Source: Blastobasis lacticolella
Taxonomy: Eukaryota > Arthropoda > Insecta > Lepidoptera > Blastobasidae
DNA length: 64,000 nucleotides
NCBI GenBank assembly: GCA_905147135.1
Contig: LR990049.1
Location: forward strand, 14,773,428-14,837,427
Direction: 5' to 3'
Shown here: piece after piece, positions 10,769 through 21,001 of the stretch
How positions within the stretch are numbered: position 1 is the stretch's first letter
How the letters are laid out: each line of letters starts with the position of its first letter
Position numbers and translations under genes: made by a program
The notes under the pieces: model-generated
The model's database searches: none
What the model saw: the letters and a program-made list of their open reading frames with translations, nothing else
Told to the model about the DNA's origin: nothing

Positions 10769-11030
10769 TCATCATCACAGCCTATAACAGCCCACTGCAG
10801 GACTTAAGGCCTCTTCCACGAAAGGGAAGGTTATTGCCATAATCTCCACCCTTGGCAGGCGGGTTGGAGATCCACAGTGTTATAAATATAACAATGGAAA
10901 ACGCTGCTGCCCATTTTCCAGCCTACGGAGACTCTAGATCTTTCGCCTCGGAAACATTAGTCGCCTTGTACGACACCCACAAGTGTAAGGGGTTGGTGCA
11001 ATTCTACTCTGCCGGACACCACACGGCCAA
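10769..11030 (-). mobile_element. RTE-tailed SINE-like repeat, family A copy 4
   Basis: Inverted full-length copy: starts TCATCATCACAGCCTATAAC (the reversed tail) and ends CCACACGGCCAA. Well conserved against the copies at 44721 and 50122. Confidence 0.75.
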
Positions 11031-11690
11031 GTGTTCCCTAGTTAGGTAATGCTTAATTCGAGTTTAGTGAAAACGGGTGTTTGTCACTCTTACCTTCATG
11101 ACACCGATTTTCTAACGCCTAAATGCTTGGGAACATCTTATGGTGATCACTTAAGCGTCGCCTAAGTTTGCAATAGTGGGTTTAAGAGATAGTCGATAGC
11201 ATCGAAAATGTTAAATAAGAATAAACTTACTTTAGTTCGACTCTGGCATATGACTAGTGATATGACAAATCCATGGCTATGAAATAATTCATAATTATTT
11301 ATTATTATTATTAGTTTTCGACATTTTATTATTATTATGTATATTAATATGATGAAGATAAATTCTGACATAATTTATTACAAATATTATTTTTATATTG
11401 ACATCATTATTGTGTGATTATTGTTATGATAATTATTATCATTTTTTCATTTTATTGACATGGATTATTATTATATTTAAATTTGTATGTAGAAATTAGT
11501 ATTTAAGATCTACATTTAAGTGTTTTTACTGTTATGTTGTGACGTTCATAAGTGTTTCGTCGAAACCTAATTTGAATTAATGATTTTTGAATTTTGAATT
11601 TTGAACAGTCTGGCAACTGGTTTCAGGGAAGACAGGGACAGGTTAAAATAATTATTTTACATACAATTAGTATGGGAACAAATTGAGTTA

Positions 11691-11906
11691 TCTTGGCGTT
11701 AATCTCCTGGTTGTGCTCTCGGGTACGAGGGCCCGGTGTCCGCCTTGACCATAATCCAGAATTTGGCAGATCAGATGATTACAGTGGAGCGACTGCCATC
11801 TGAACTCTTTGGCCCTGCTACCAGGGAAACCTAACCAGATTGGATCATGGTTACATGAATGTGCAGGTTTCATCACGATGTTTTCCTTAACCGTCAGAGG
11901 GCCCAA
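11691..11906 (-). mobile_element. tRNA-headed SINE, family B copy 2 (head missing)
   Basis: Inverted 3' two thirds of family B: CTTGGCGTTAATCTCCTGGT at its left end and GTGCAGGTTTCATCACGATG near its right end, followed by a stump of the body. The tRNA-like head is absent, consistent with 5' truncation at insertion. Confidence 0.75.
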
Positions 11907-11999
11907 ATGAGTAAGTTTGATTTAAAAATGGCTGACCCTATTGCAACCGTATCGTCCGGCTTACTTCCATAATATAACATCTATTAAATTATTCAAATG

Positions 12000-12744
12000 T
12001 GAAAGAAAAGATATATAACATGGCATAAAATTTATTGTAATAGGGGTAAAATCGATTTTCTGAGATAAACATTTTATAAAAAGGGAGTATTACAATAAAA
12101 AACTTAAAATTAGAAACAGATCGAGTAAGTACAGCTTAACCTAATACAAGTACGCCTCACATATCCACTTGCTTATCAGATCCACTTTTATAATATTATT
12201 ATTAAAAATTACAAAATTATTTTGCTTAGGTACGAAAAGTAACGTAGGTAAGTATAATATGAGTAGCAAATAATTACGATCAAAAACACATTCGATCGTC
12301 AATACACTATTATTATCAGTATCACACTGGTGTAGTATGCTTAATATCTACTTATTTGTCATTTTCTGACAAAGATTATTATGACGTTACTTTGGATTCG
12401 TTATTTTACCTTTAGATGAAAAAAAAACGAACATTAAATTTAAATTAGTGGCGCCGAGTAAAATCGATTTCTTCGATCGAAAGACATCTCATCGATAATT
12501 AAAATATGGACGGAAGTATACCTTAATTAATATAAATACTACGATATTTACCTAACTATATTTACAAAATGACTTAATTTAAAAAACGAGTATACAAACT
12601 TTTAGCTTAGCTTTGTACCGAGTATTTTGCAAAACCCGAGAGCCCTTATAAAATAAGTCATACCTACTTCAAATCAGTGTATAATACTCAAATCAGTGTA
12701 TAATTAACCAATGAATTAACTCATGACATAATATTATGATGGAC
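12000..12744. other. No gene recognised; left flank of the giant LTR element
   Basis: AT-rich DNA without ORFs above background. A small direct duplication (AAATCAGTGTATAAT twice, 12671-12705) sits about 45 bp outside the LTR element and is the only structure I notice. Confidence 0.55.
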
Positions 12745-13581
12745 CTACTGTAACAGTCTGACCCTTAGGCCAAAATATTTCACGCGAAAAATATCCCACA
12801 AATATGTACTTCGAGTTCGGAAGTCGATACCTTTTTTTAAATAGATTATAGGATCAAGTTATAATTAAACGGCTTTGTTCAAAACTGATCGATCACTGAC
12901 GAGTTGCGAGAGATTCGTAATTATTTTGTTAGTTGGTGTCCATAGGGCGAATCTTTCATATCTGTTCCGCAACTAACGCCATCTGTAGATTTCGATAGAT
13001 ACGATTTGACGAGGTCGCTCAATATCACGTTAACAACGTCATCTATGTGCGGAGTATGGTAACTGTTATACAGTTCTCTCATGTTTGAAATGTGTTTATC
13101 TATTATTTGAGTGTTTTAAAATTATCTTTGTTTTAATACTTATAGGTTTAAATATTTATAGGGTTGTTGAAATCAAAAGAAATCATGTCAATGTGTATGG
13201 CTGTATGAATATAATTTGTGGCCACAAAGCTTAGAGAAAGAAAAAAAGTAAGCATGAGGCCTACCTCCTAAGGTGGGGTGGATTGATAGGCAAGGTCGAG
13301 TCGACACGAACCGTCGGGTTCCGTAGCTGTCTTTCACTATCCATAATTTAAAAGACGAGTAGTTTATGCTGTATTTAAACATATTTTAGGACAGTAAATG
13401 CATCTCATTTTGATGTCATTCAATAGGTACCGATTAAAGAAATGTCTGGTTATCAAATAGGTACGTCGCGAGTAAGACTTGTTGATTGAGGGGTTTTCAT
13501 GTTTCGCTGAAGGAACCCTATAAGGTGGCGTGATCGCTGTGTTGTTTTTGTTCTCGAAAGATCGACAGATTTTTGGAATCG

Positions 13582-13589
13582 ATATATAA
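13582..13589 (+). promoter_or_regulatory. TATA box candidate within 5' LTR
   Basis: GATATATAAGGGAG contains TATATAAG, the best TATA-like motif in this part of the LTR, about 25 bp before the ATG at 13606 and 235 bp before the intron-like donor. Repeated at 21835-21842 in the 3' LTR. No transcript evidence is available. Confidence 0.4.
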
Positions 13590-13605
13590 GGGAGTGGAAG
13601 GTTCG

Positions 13606-13984
13606 ATGGGGGCTTTTTTTCGGTTCAACAGTCGACGAAGGCGGACGTCCAGGCTTTTTCTCGGTTCAACAGTCGACGAAGGCGGACGTCCAGGTTTTTT
13701 TTCTCTGATCAACATTCGACGAAGGCGGACGTCCGGGCGGGACGTATTCAATACATTTGGGGTTTTCCACTCGAGCTTTAGCTTCGAGGCAGTAGATTCA
13801 GTGTGGTACAAAACCAGGTATGTTAGTGTTTTAGAACAGTGATGAAAAATACTAATTGTTTGTTTTTGTTTCAGGGACCCCTTGGCAAGGCATTGCACAC
13901 TGCCCTTGCTTATGCTTTCAGGTCCTACTAAGGTTGAAGACCTTAGGCCGTTTGATTCGGACAGCAAATGGCTGGATGTTACAT
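13606..13984 (+). CDS. Possible spliced small ORF in LTR (13606-13817 joined to 13875-13984)
   Basis: ATG at 13606 opens a frame with repeated RRRRTS-type segments. At 13817 a donor CCAG|GTATGT is followed by a TACTAAT branch-like motif, a T-rich tract and TTTCAG at 13874. Removing these 57 nt keeps the frame open to TAA at 13984, giving about 106 residues ending KWLDVT. A short intron with donor, branch point and acceptor is a better signal than the ORF, which is Arg-rich because of the tandem repeats. The opposite strand is also open here. The product is unrecognised; it could be a non-coding transcript. Confidence 0.3.
13613..13740 (+). repeat. Tandem array of ~42-bp units in 5' LTR
   Basis: Three units, each a T-rich run followed by CGACGAAGGCGGACGTCC, starting at about 13631, 13672 and 13715. 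The third is most diverged. Duplicate array at 21866-21993. Confidence 0.85.
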
Positions 13985-14750
13985 AATATTCCATTATTAA
14001 CCTTTTGTTCCGATTGGAATTAAGTAATTGTCTAGTATCTTTCTCTGGAATTTTTGTGTGACATTCATAGATCGTCTGACTTGGAATTTAGGCACTACGA
14101 AAGGATCTGGGATTCGTCAAGTGTTTCCACGCAAGGTTGCAAGGCCCTCGCCTTCGCTTCCCAACAGTAAGCCCCGTAGTGCCGAGGTTCCGAGGTCTTG
14201 TCACACAATGTATTCGGCATGTCCCCAGGCAGTATCATGTCGGATATTCTTAGGAATAGGTACAACTTCTGGCTACACTGGTCAGACCCACCACTGACTG
14301 GCCCAGGAGACGATAGGGAATACCTTAGTACTTGGTTGAGCGATCTCGGTCGCTATTCCAGTGCTGAAAGTTAGGTTTAGCTAGTCTTTAATTTAGATAT
14401 GCATAGGACTTATGTATGGGACACTTACATCACACTTACACAGTAAACGGGGAATTTATTTGCACAAGGATATGCTTAGGCTTCGTCTATTGGGATAAAG
14501 AAAGGGGTAGGCCCAAAAGTAGTTCGCTTAGGTTATCTTTTAAATAAACAAAAATCGACTCATCAAGTATTGTAGGAATTTAGGCGTAGATTAATATATT
14601 CATATTTCGTTATATATCCACTAAATAATCATTAAATCTGTAAAATAATACGGAATTCCTGAAGAGTTTTGGTTTCGGAGAATTTTATGAAATACGACCG
14701 ATCTAATAGTGGTAGCATATTTCGCCGCGCGTTAAATAAGTTAAAGTTGC

Positions 14751-14818
14751 TAGTCTAGCGAACGTTCGACTTTACCGCGGAGTCAACCGACGGACCCGGG
14801 TTCGATCCTCAGAGCGGA
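14751..14818 (+). other. tRNA-like box B inside LTR
   Basis: CCCGGGTTCGATCCTCAGAG includes a perfect pol III box B core (GGTTCGATCC, ~14799). Box A is weak and the acceptor stem does not close, so this is not a tRNA gene. It may be a captured tRNA fragment. Repeated at 23004-23071. Confidence 0.35.
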
Positions 14819-15680
14819 ACATCATAAGTTTTAAATATGGAATTTTAAATTACTTTTTATGAAATTTCAGCCGCGTCACATTTAATACGGTTATTAATTA
14901 TCGTTTATACGTACTTCAATCTTAGGTTGTCCTTTACTAAATTATCTAAAAGTAACGCGGTAGACGGCTTCTGTTTTGTACTATGTACAGTTATTATACT
15001 CTATTATTTGAAAAGGATTGAAACAATTACCGTATAAATCAATGTAATAAAGGAATAGATTTGAGAGAGATAGAGAGAGAGATGAGCGAGAGTGAGTGCG
15101 TTAGATGTACTAAAGATTTTCTAGTCCGAATGGATTTAGGGGCGAGAAATGAATATCATACATTCCTTCGTTGTCAATCAGTATGTACCTACGTGAGAAA
15201 GACAGAGCGTGCGTTTTTGGTCTATAGTATGGACGATGTTAGTGAGTATGTTATGTGTGTATGAGTGCGTGTCAGTATTAGTATGAGCGCGAATGTTAGT
15301 TGCCTTTAAGTAAATTAATAAAGTTGTAGGCCATTATTTGTATTAAAACAAGTAGGCTATTAGGAGTTGATGTGTTCTCACATCTTGAGAATAAATTTAT
15401 AACGAGCATTTATTAATTCGCTATTTTGAACGTTTAGGGCTGTTTGGAATGAAATACTTTAGAAGTGGGATGACTTCATTGAGCATTGTAATTTGGATTT
15501 TAAATTCTTAAATTATTTTCTTTATAACTTTAATGAGTAGATATTACTTTAAAGATATTTATTAGAGATGGCATGGAACATGATTTTGATAAAATAATAT
15601 TTAGTATCCTTCTATCGGGTAGCATACGTGACAGATCGGGTTTTATGATTGGGGTCCTGTTGGAACACCAGTATTTTAGG

Positions 15681-16215
15681 GCTTAGTCCGCGCAATCCAT
15701 TTATGGGTGAGTTGGTGTTATGGTGATGTGGAGAGATTACGGTCTTGAGATATCATTATAGCAGCTAACCTATCTGAATCTAAGGTATGTTGCGAAAACG
15801 TCCTAAAATCAGTCTTTTCTCTTCTAAATCATCTTAGAGCTTAGTCCGCGCAAGTCAATTTTTGGGCGAGTTGGTGTTATCGCGATGTTAATAGATTGCG
15901 GTCTTGAGACATCTGGATAGCAGCTGACCAGTCTAAACCTAATGCATGTTGCGAAAAGGTTCTAAAATGTATTGGCAAAGCTGGAGTCCGCATAGACAAA
16001 CTTTTGGGTGTACCGTTGTTATCGTGATATTGAGGGACTTCGGTCTTAAGATGTCCGGATAGCAGTCTGTCAATCCAAATGTATTGCACATAGCGAAAAC
16101 AGCGATGTTAATGTTTGTTTGTTGTTTTGATGTTGAGGAAGCTCGCTTCCAATATAACGAGATAGCAGCTAGTCTTTCTGAATCCCATGGTTTTTGCAAA
16201 ACCTTTCTAGAACTT
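15681..16215 (+). repeat. Imperfect ~150-bp tandem repeats in 5' LTR
   Basis: Units start with CTTAGTCCGCGCAA (15681), CTTAGTCCGCGCAA (15839) and CTGGAGTCCGCATAG (15981), with a decayed fourth. Each carries GAGTTGGTGTTAT, CGGTCTTGAGA, GATAGCAGCT and TGTTGCGAAAA in the same order. Periods are about 158 and 142 bp. Duplicate at 23934-24468. Confidence 0.8.
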
Positions 16216-17540
16216 AGTGGTGTGCCGATGGGACAACTTTAATACGACCAAATCTGTACGTTGGGATTGCTTAGGACCAATGAATAAAGTTCATTGTTAT
16301 TTACTTTCATAACTAGATGGTTCAACAGTATACAGACCCCTGATACAGTTGTAACATCAATAATATTCTATATATAGAAATAAACTTTGGAGCTACCTTT
16401 TTATACCAACTGGAGTCCAGCATTTGAAATATTTAATTGAGAATACCTGAAGTTACAGGCCTCAATTACCAGTTGTTTATTACAATATTAATTATTTTTA
16501 TAACTAATTTAAATTAGCCTTGAGCTATTTATCGATACTGAAGATATCTATCATTTGTACAACTTACTTACTTGGGAGATTTATATGAAGAACTTGATGT
16601 GATACATCAAATACATTTGGGACTACCAATTGAAATCATGATCCTGTTCGCCTGCTGTTTTTACATAATTTCAAGGATTGAGTTTTGTACCCGTGAGATG
16701 TTTGGCTGTGTGAGAAGTTGGCCGCTTCGTTCCTCACATGTAGGTTCCATTTCCGGAGCGGTGGTAGCCTAAAATATACCTGCACTACCTTACGGACTGA
16801 CCTATGGGACTCTATCTCTTTCCCTTTAATTATTACTAAAATATTGTGGCTTTAGCCATTTGGAACAACACCATGGTTCTCTGGAACTTATCCATCACTG
16901 GATTTTGAAGAAATATTACAAACTGAAAACTTTATTATGCATAATCTGCATTTGTGTATGGAGCACTCTCTCCAGGGCTAACTGCCGATTCTATACTATT
17001 CTACCTATACTATATCTGTGCTGCTGAATTCGGGCCCTTTATTGTTGTCGAAGGAACACTGTTGTAGTCCGCCTTTGTATGCTTATGAGGTATCCAAATC
17101 TACATCGTCGAGTCTATTGGACCCTGCATACGCGATTGACTCAACCTGTGGTGTATCCTAAGACTTGTCATTATGCTCATGAGTAAGCTCTGGTACATGA
17201 TATACGTATCTACAACAAGAAGATGTGGAGAGACCTGGAGTAAGCTACATGCTTTATTGAATTAATCACACCTACAATTATTATATGGATATGATCCACA
17301 GGCATTGGTTGTTGTTGTTGTGCCCTCTTACATTATATATTATGAAATATTAATTGACTTGACAAAGACCTAGAATCTTGTGCCATCTCTTAAATAAATA
17401 TCAGGGTAGGATGAGGATGTCTCTGGTTGACTCATATAGTAAGCTGCGGAGTGAAGCATGGGCTACGAGTAGCGAAGTTCATGCTGGAGTCAGTTACCTG
17501 GCTTTGGAGCAGCTTACCCCTCCTCTAATGAGGGGGGCCC

Positions 17541-17696
17541 TGTTTGTTTCCCTTGAACATATTATCTGTTTGTTTCCCTTGAACATATTATCTGTTTGTT
17601 TCCCTTGGACGTAATATCTGTTTGTTTCCCTTGGACATAATATCCGTTTATTTTCCCTTACACATAATATCTGTTTATTTCCCTTAGACCTAATAT
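17541..17696 (+). repeat. 26-bp minisatellite near LTR 3' end
   Basis: Six units of TGTTTGTTTCCCTTGAACAT plus ATTATC, progressively diverged to the right (17541, 17567, 17593, 17619, 17645, 17672). Duplicate at 25794-25949. Confidence 0.9.
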
Positions 17697-18010
17697 ATAA
17701 ATCTGATTTTAAATTTAGCTATAAAACTCTTGGAAAATTAATCTCTAGTATATCTTCTCTTGTATTTATTTAATTATATAATTTCATACCTGTTTATACT
17801 TCTCCACTCTAAAAGCATCGGGGTTACTAACATCATAACGTAGAGTTCCATAGACGATCACAAATGGCCTTATTTAGTTTAAAACGTTAATAATAGATTC
17901 TATAGTCTTACGGTTTAGAAATGGTAGTTTTAGAGCTTAGGTTTCAGTGTGAATGAGCGTGTGTGTGAAAGTATGAGAGAGTCTGTTTTGCTGAGAGGGC
18001 GAACGTTACA

Positions 18011-21001
18011 ATATTGGTAAGCGTGACCAGGATATTACCACTGCTATATCATCATCTGTTTTATCATCATCATCACAAATATAATCGTCAACTGTGACGA
18101 TATTTATACCATAAAAAACTTGTAATTTACACGAGGTTAGTGGCTTTCTTCAAGAGAGCACAATTTGTTGTTCGTGAAATGGAGAGAGTGGAAGTATTAA
18201 ACAGGTTATTCCTAAAATTATGAGCAAAATATTTGTAAATCTTCTATATTGACATTATTTTGTATTTCTGTCAGAGTAATGATAATAAATTTACAGCATT
18301 TCGGACAAATCAATAAGTCGTTTAGGATGTTGCGCAATTGTCGTTTTTAGGCCCAATAACAGTTGAATTGTTTTAGAGGGAAAACGTGTGAAACGGTTTT
18401 TCGTATAAATTGCTATGAGTGGCCATCATAGTTATTTGGTTTAGAGAAGCCGTAGATCGCAACCCTGTGAAATAATTTTCCTGGACAGGTGACCGAGTAA
18501 AGTTAGTTTTTAACTTATTTAAACCTAGTACAACGAAAATGTCATCAAAATTTACCAATTATTTACTTCATCGATCTCAATTACAGGAACTAGGTTGTAC
18601 ATGCTTTTAAAGGATAAGGAAAATAGCTCATATTAACACGTAAACGTTTACAGGATTCACTCTTCTTACTTATCATTAGAGAATGTGTACATGTATGATT
18701 GTGATGGAATGAAGTTGGTACTAATTAAAATATATACAAGTTGACTCTTGAACATTTAGGTATTTGAAAAACACGTAATATTGTGACGCCAAAAGTTGTC
18801 ATTAACGTCTTAAAATTCCTAAGGTGACCGACAGCATTCATAGGGTTAGCAATTCATTCGTTCCTTATATTTAGGTAGGAGGTTTGTCTTAAGCATATAT
18901 GCTTTTTAGGTATTATACGGTTCCTCGCGCTTGTGTGTTCCGAGTATTTCTGGATAGTTAAAAAAATCATTCGTATGATCAGTTCTCAATTAATAAGAAT
19001 CCTAGCGATCGTAATATACTTTTTAAGGTTCGCAGAATAGTCCTACCTTATAGACTTTCCTCTTGAGTCGCACTGTCTGTTGTTGGGGACCGCGTTGGGG
19101 TCCGTTGCGTGGTTTAATAGTTACTGCGTTGCGTTGTTAGTTATTGTGTTGTGTACTAAGTATGTATAGAAGTAGCGGTGAACACTTTATTTCCATTATT
19201 GGCCCACTTTCCTGTTGTCTGTTAGGTTAGAGTAACAATATAATCCAAACATAAATAAAGAAATTTCCACCAACGGTCATTTTTAAGTATAGGTGTTTTT
19301 GTATGCGGGTCGGAGTTACTTAACGTATACGAGAGATGGCGCTTCTGGTTTTATATATCGCGCTATTGACGTTTGCCATGACTTTAGGAGATGTATAATC
19401 ATAAAATTGATTTAACTTTTTATAGCTGGGGTATACAAGCAACATGCGAGGTGGAGGAGCTGCCAATTAGTGGCGCTAATCCGAAATATATCGTATAAAA
19501 ACTTGAGATTAACGTCATAAGTTTTATAAATTTATTTACTCGTAGTTAGGCAAATAAATTATTGGTGCATTTGTGGATGTTCCAACACATCAAAGAAAAA
19601 TAGGTACATAAATCTGATGGTGTAAAATTCTAATAATTTCTAACGAATAGTCTCTTATAAGTTATATCATGGCTACGTAAAAATAAAATAAAAAATTATA
19701 AACAAAATCTGCATAGGTAATTTAAAAGCATTTAGAAATGCAATGAATTTATGCACAAATATGTTTAATGTTATATGTGGTCACATGTTTGTAGAAATAG
19801 CAAAGTTTGTAGTATAAAACACACCACTTCAATGAATCTTAGGTGCACGCGCATCATAGGTATTTCACGTATTTTATTTACTTTTCGCCGCGTTGGCTAG
19901 TCTTTACTTTGCTTGCTGTCTGTCACAAATTACAAAATATTATCTGTGATTTAATTTTGCTTAAGTAATGAGTAAGGTAAAACCTCTAATCACTTTTGCA
20001 GCTAGTTCGCGCGTTGTAGTCTTTTTCTTGTCCCCTAGTTTGCCCAAAATATTGAAACTAACGAAAGTCGCAAGACATAGAATCGTCAGCAATCGGTGAA
20101 CAAAGCATAAAGCGGTGAAGAATACTACATACACTCATGAATCACGGGTGGATTGCAGTTTTGTGTGCGATTCGAATGTGTCTTTAAAGCTAATTTAAAT
20201 AGGCACTTATTAAACAATACTTTAGGTACCATTATCTGAACATTCGAAATATTTTATGATCCTGAACTTCTTAGACATGCCCAGAATTGAAGAGCCTTTG
20301 ACCTCTATGTAATTAGGCTATGCTGCCGTTTATTGTTGTTTGACTAAAATCCATATTAAATTTTATCAATTTTAACATTATTAGGTATAAACATTTTTAA
20401 CATATAGGTAATAAAACTTCATTATAATAAGTTTACAGATGCAAATCTAGACAGGTCTGGAAGGTTTCTTTTTATCCGCACGGTGTTTCTGGTGTAAGCT
20501 ATTGTGCTGCCCTCTATAGTTAACGCACGCTCTCTATGATCTTTAAAAATGCATTATTTGTTTTTCTCTTTTTATTTTGCTACTTGCGCAAAATGTAGTG
20601 GTGGACCGGGAGCTGGAATGGGTTTACCCACCAGTCAACTCGACCGCGACGTGTCTGTTTTAACGTAATCTGAATTGCAGTTCGTCTGACTTAACACATT
20701 TGTGTAACACAAGTGTAGGTACATGTTCATTCAAAATAACTGAAGCTTACGACTAGGGCATGAAGTGACTTAAAAGTAGTGCCTTGGTAAAAAAAAATTT
20801 TGTTATTAGCAAACTAAATCAAACATAGTTAAATATTTATGATAATTTTATAGACAAATAAACGGTTGATCGAAAACTCGGATAAACAATTGATTAAAAT
20901 TATACCTTGAAACATTTTGGTTACTTTAGAAAATATTTAGATAAATAGTACTTAGACGAATTTTTATTCGCTTTTAATGTTCATAAAAATTCAGGGGCGA
21001 T
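18011..21001 (+). other. Non-coding interior of LARD-like element
   Basis: The longest frame here is about 61 codons (18373-18558, minus strand) and resembles nothing. A TGG at 18015, four bases after the LTR, could open a primer-binding site, but I cannot match it to a particular tRNA. Just before the 3' LTR, AGGGGCGA (20994-21001 region) is a short imperfect polypurine stretch. A TCATC-rich segment lies at 18049-18075. Confidence 0.7.

Larger units (their letters stand above)
12749..18010 (+). repeat. 5' LTR (5,262 bp) of LARD-like element
   Basis: TG...CA terminated. It contains a TATA box at ~13582, three tandem GTCGACGAAGG-type units (13613-13740), an intron-like segment (13818-13874), a tRNA box-B-like motif (14798), a GA-rich patch (15061-15090), ~150-bp imperfect tandem units (15681-16215) and a 26-bp minisatellite (17541-17696). 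If transcription starts near 13610, U3 is ~860 bp and R+U5 ~4.4 kb, a very unusual proportion. Confidence 0.88.
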
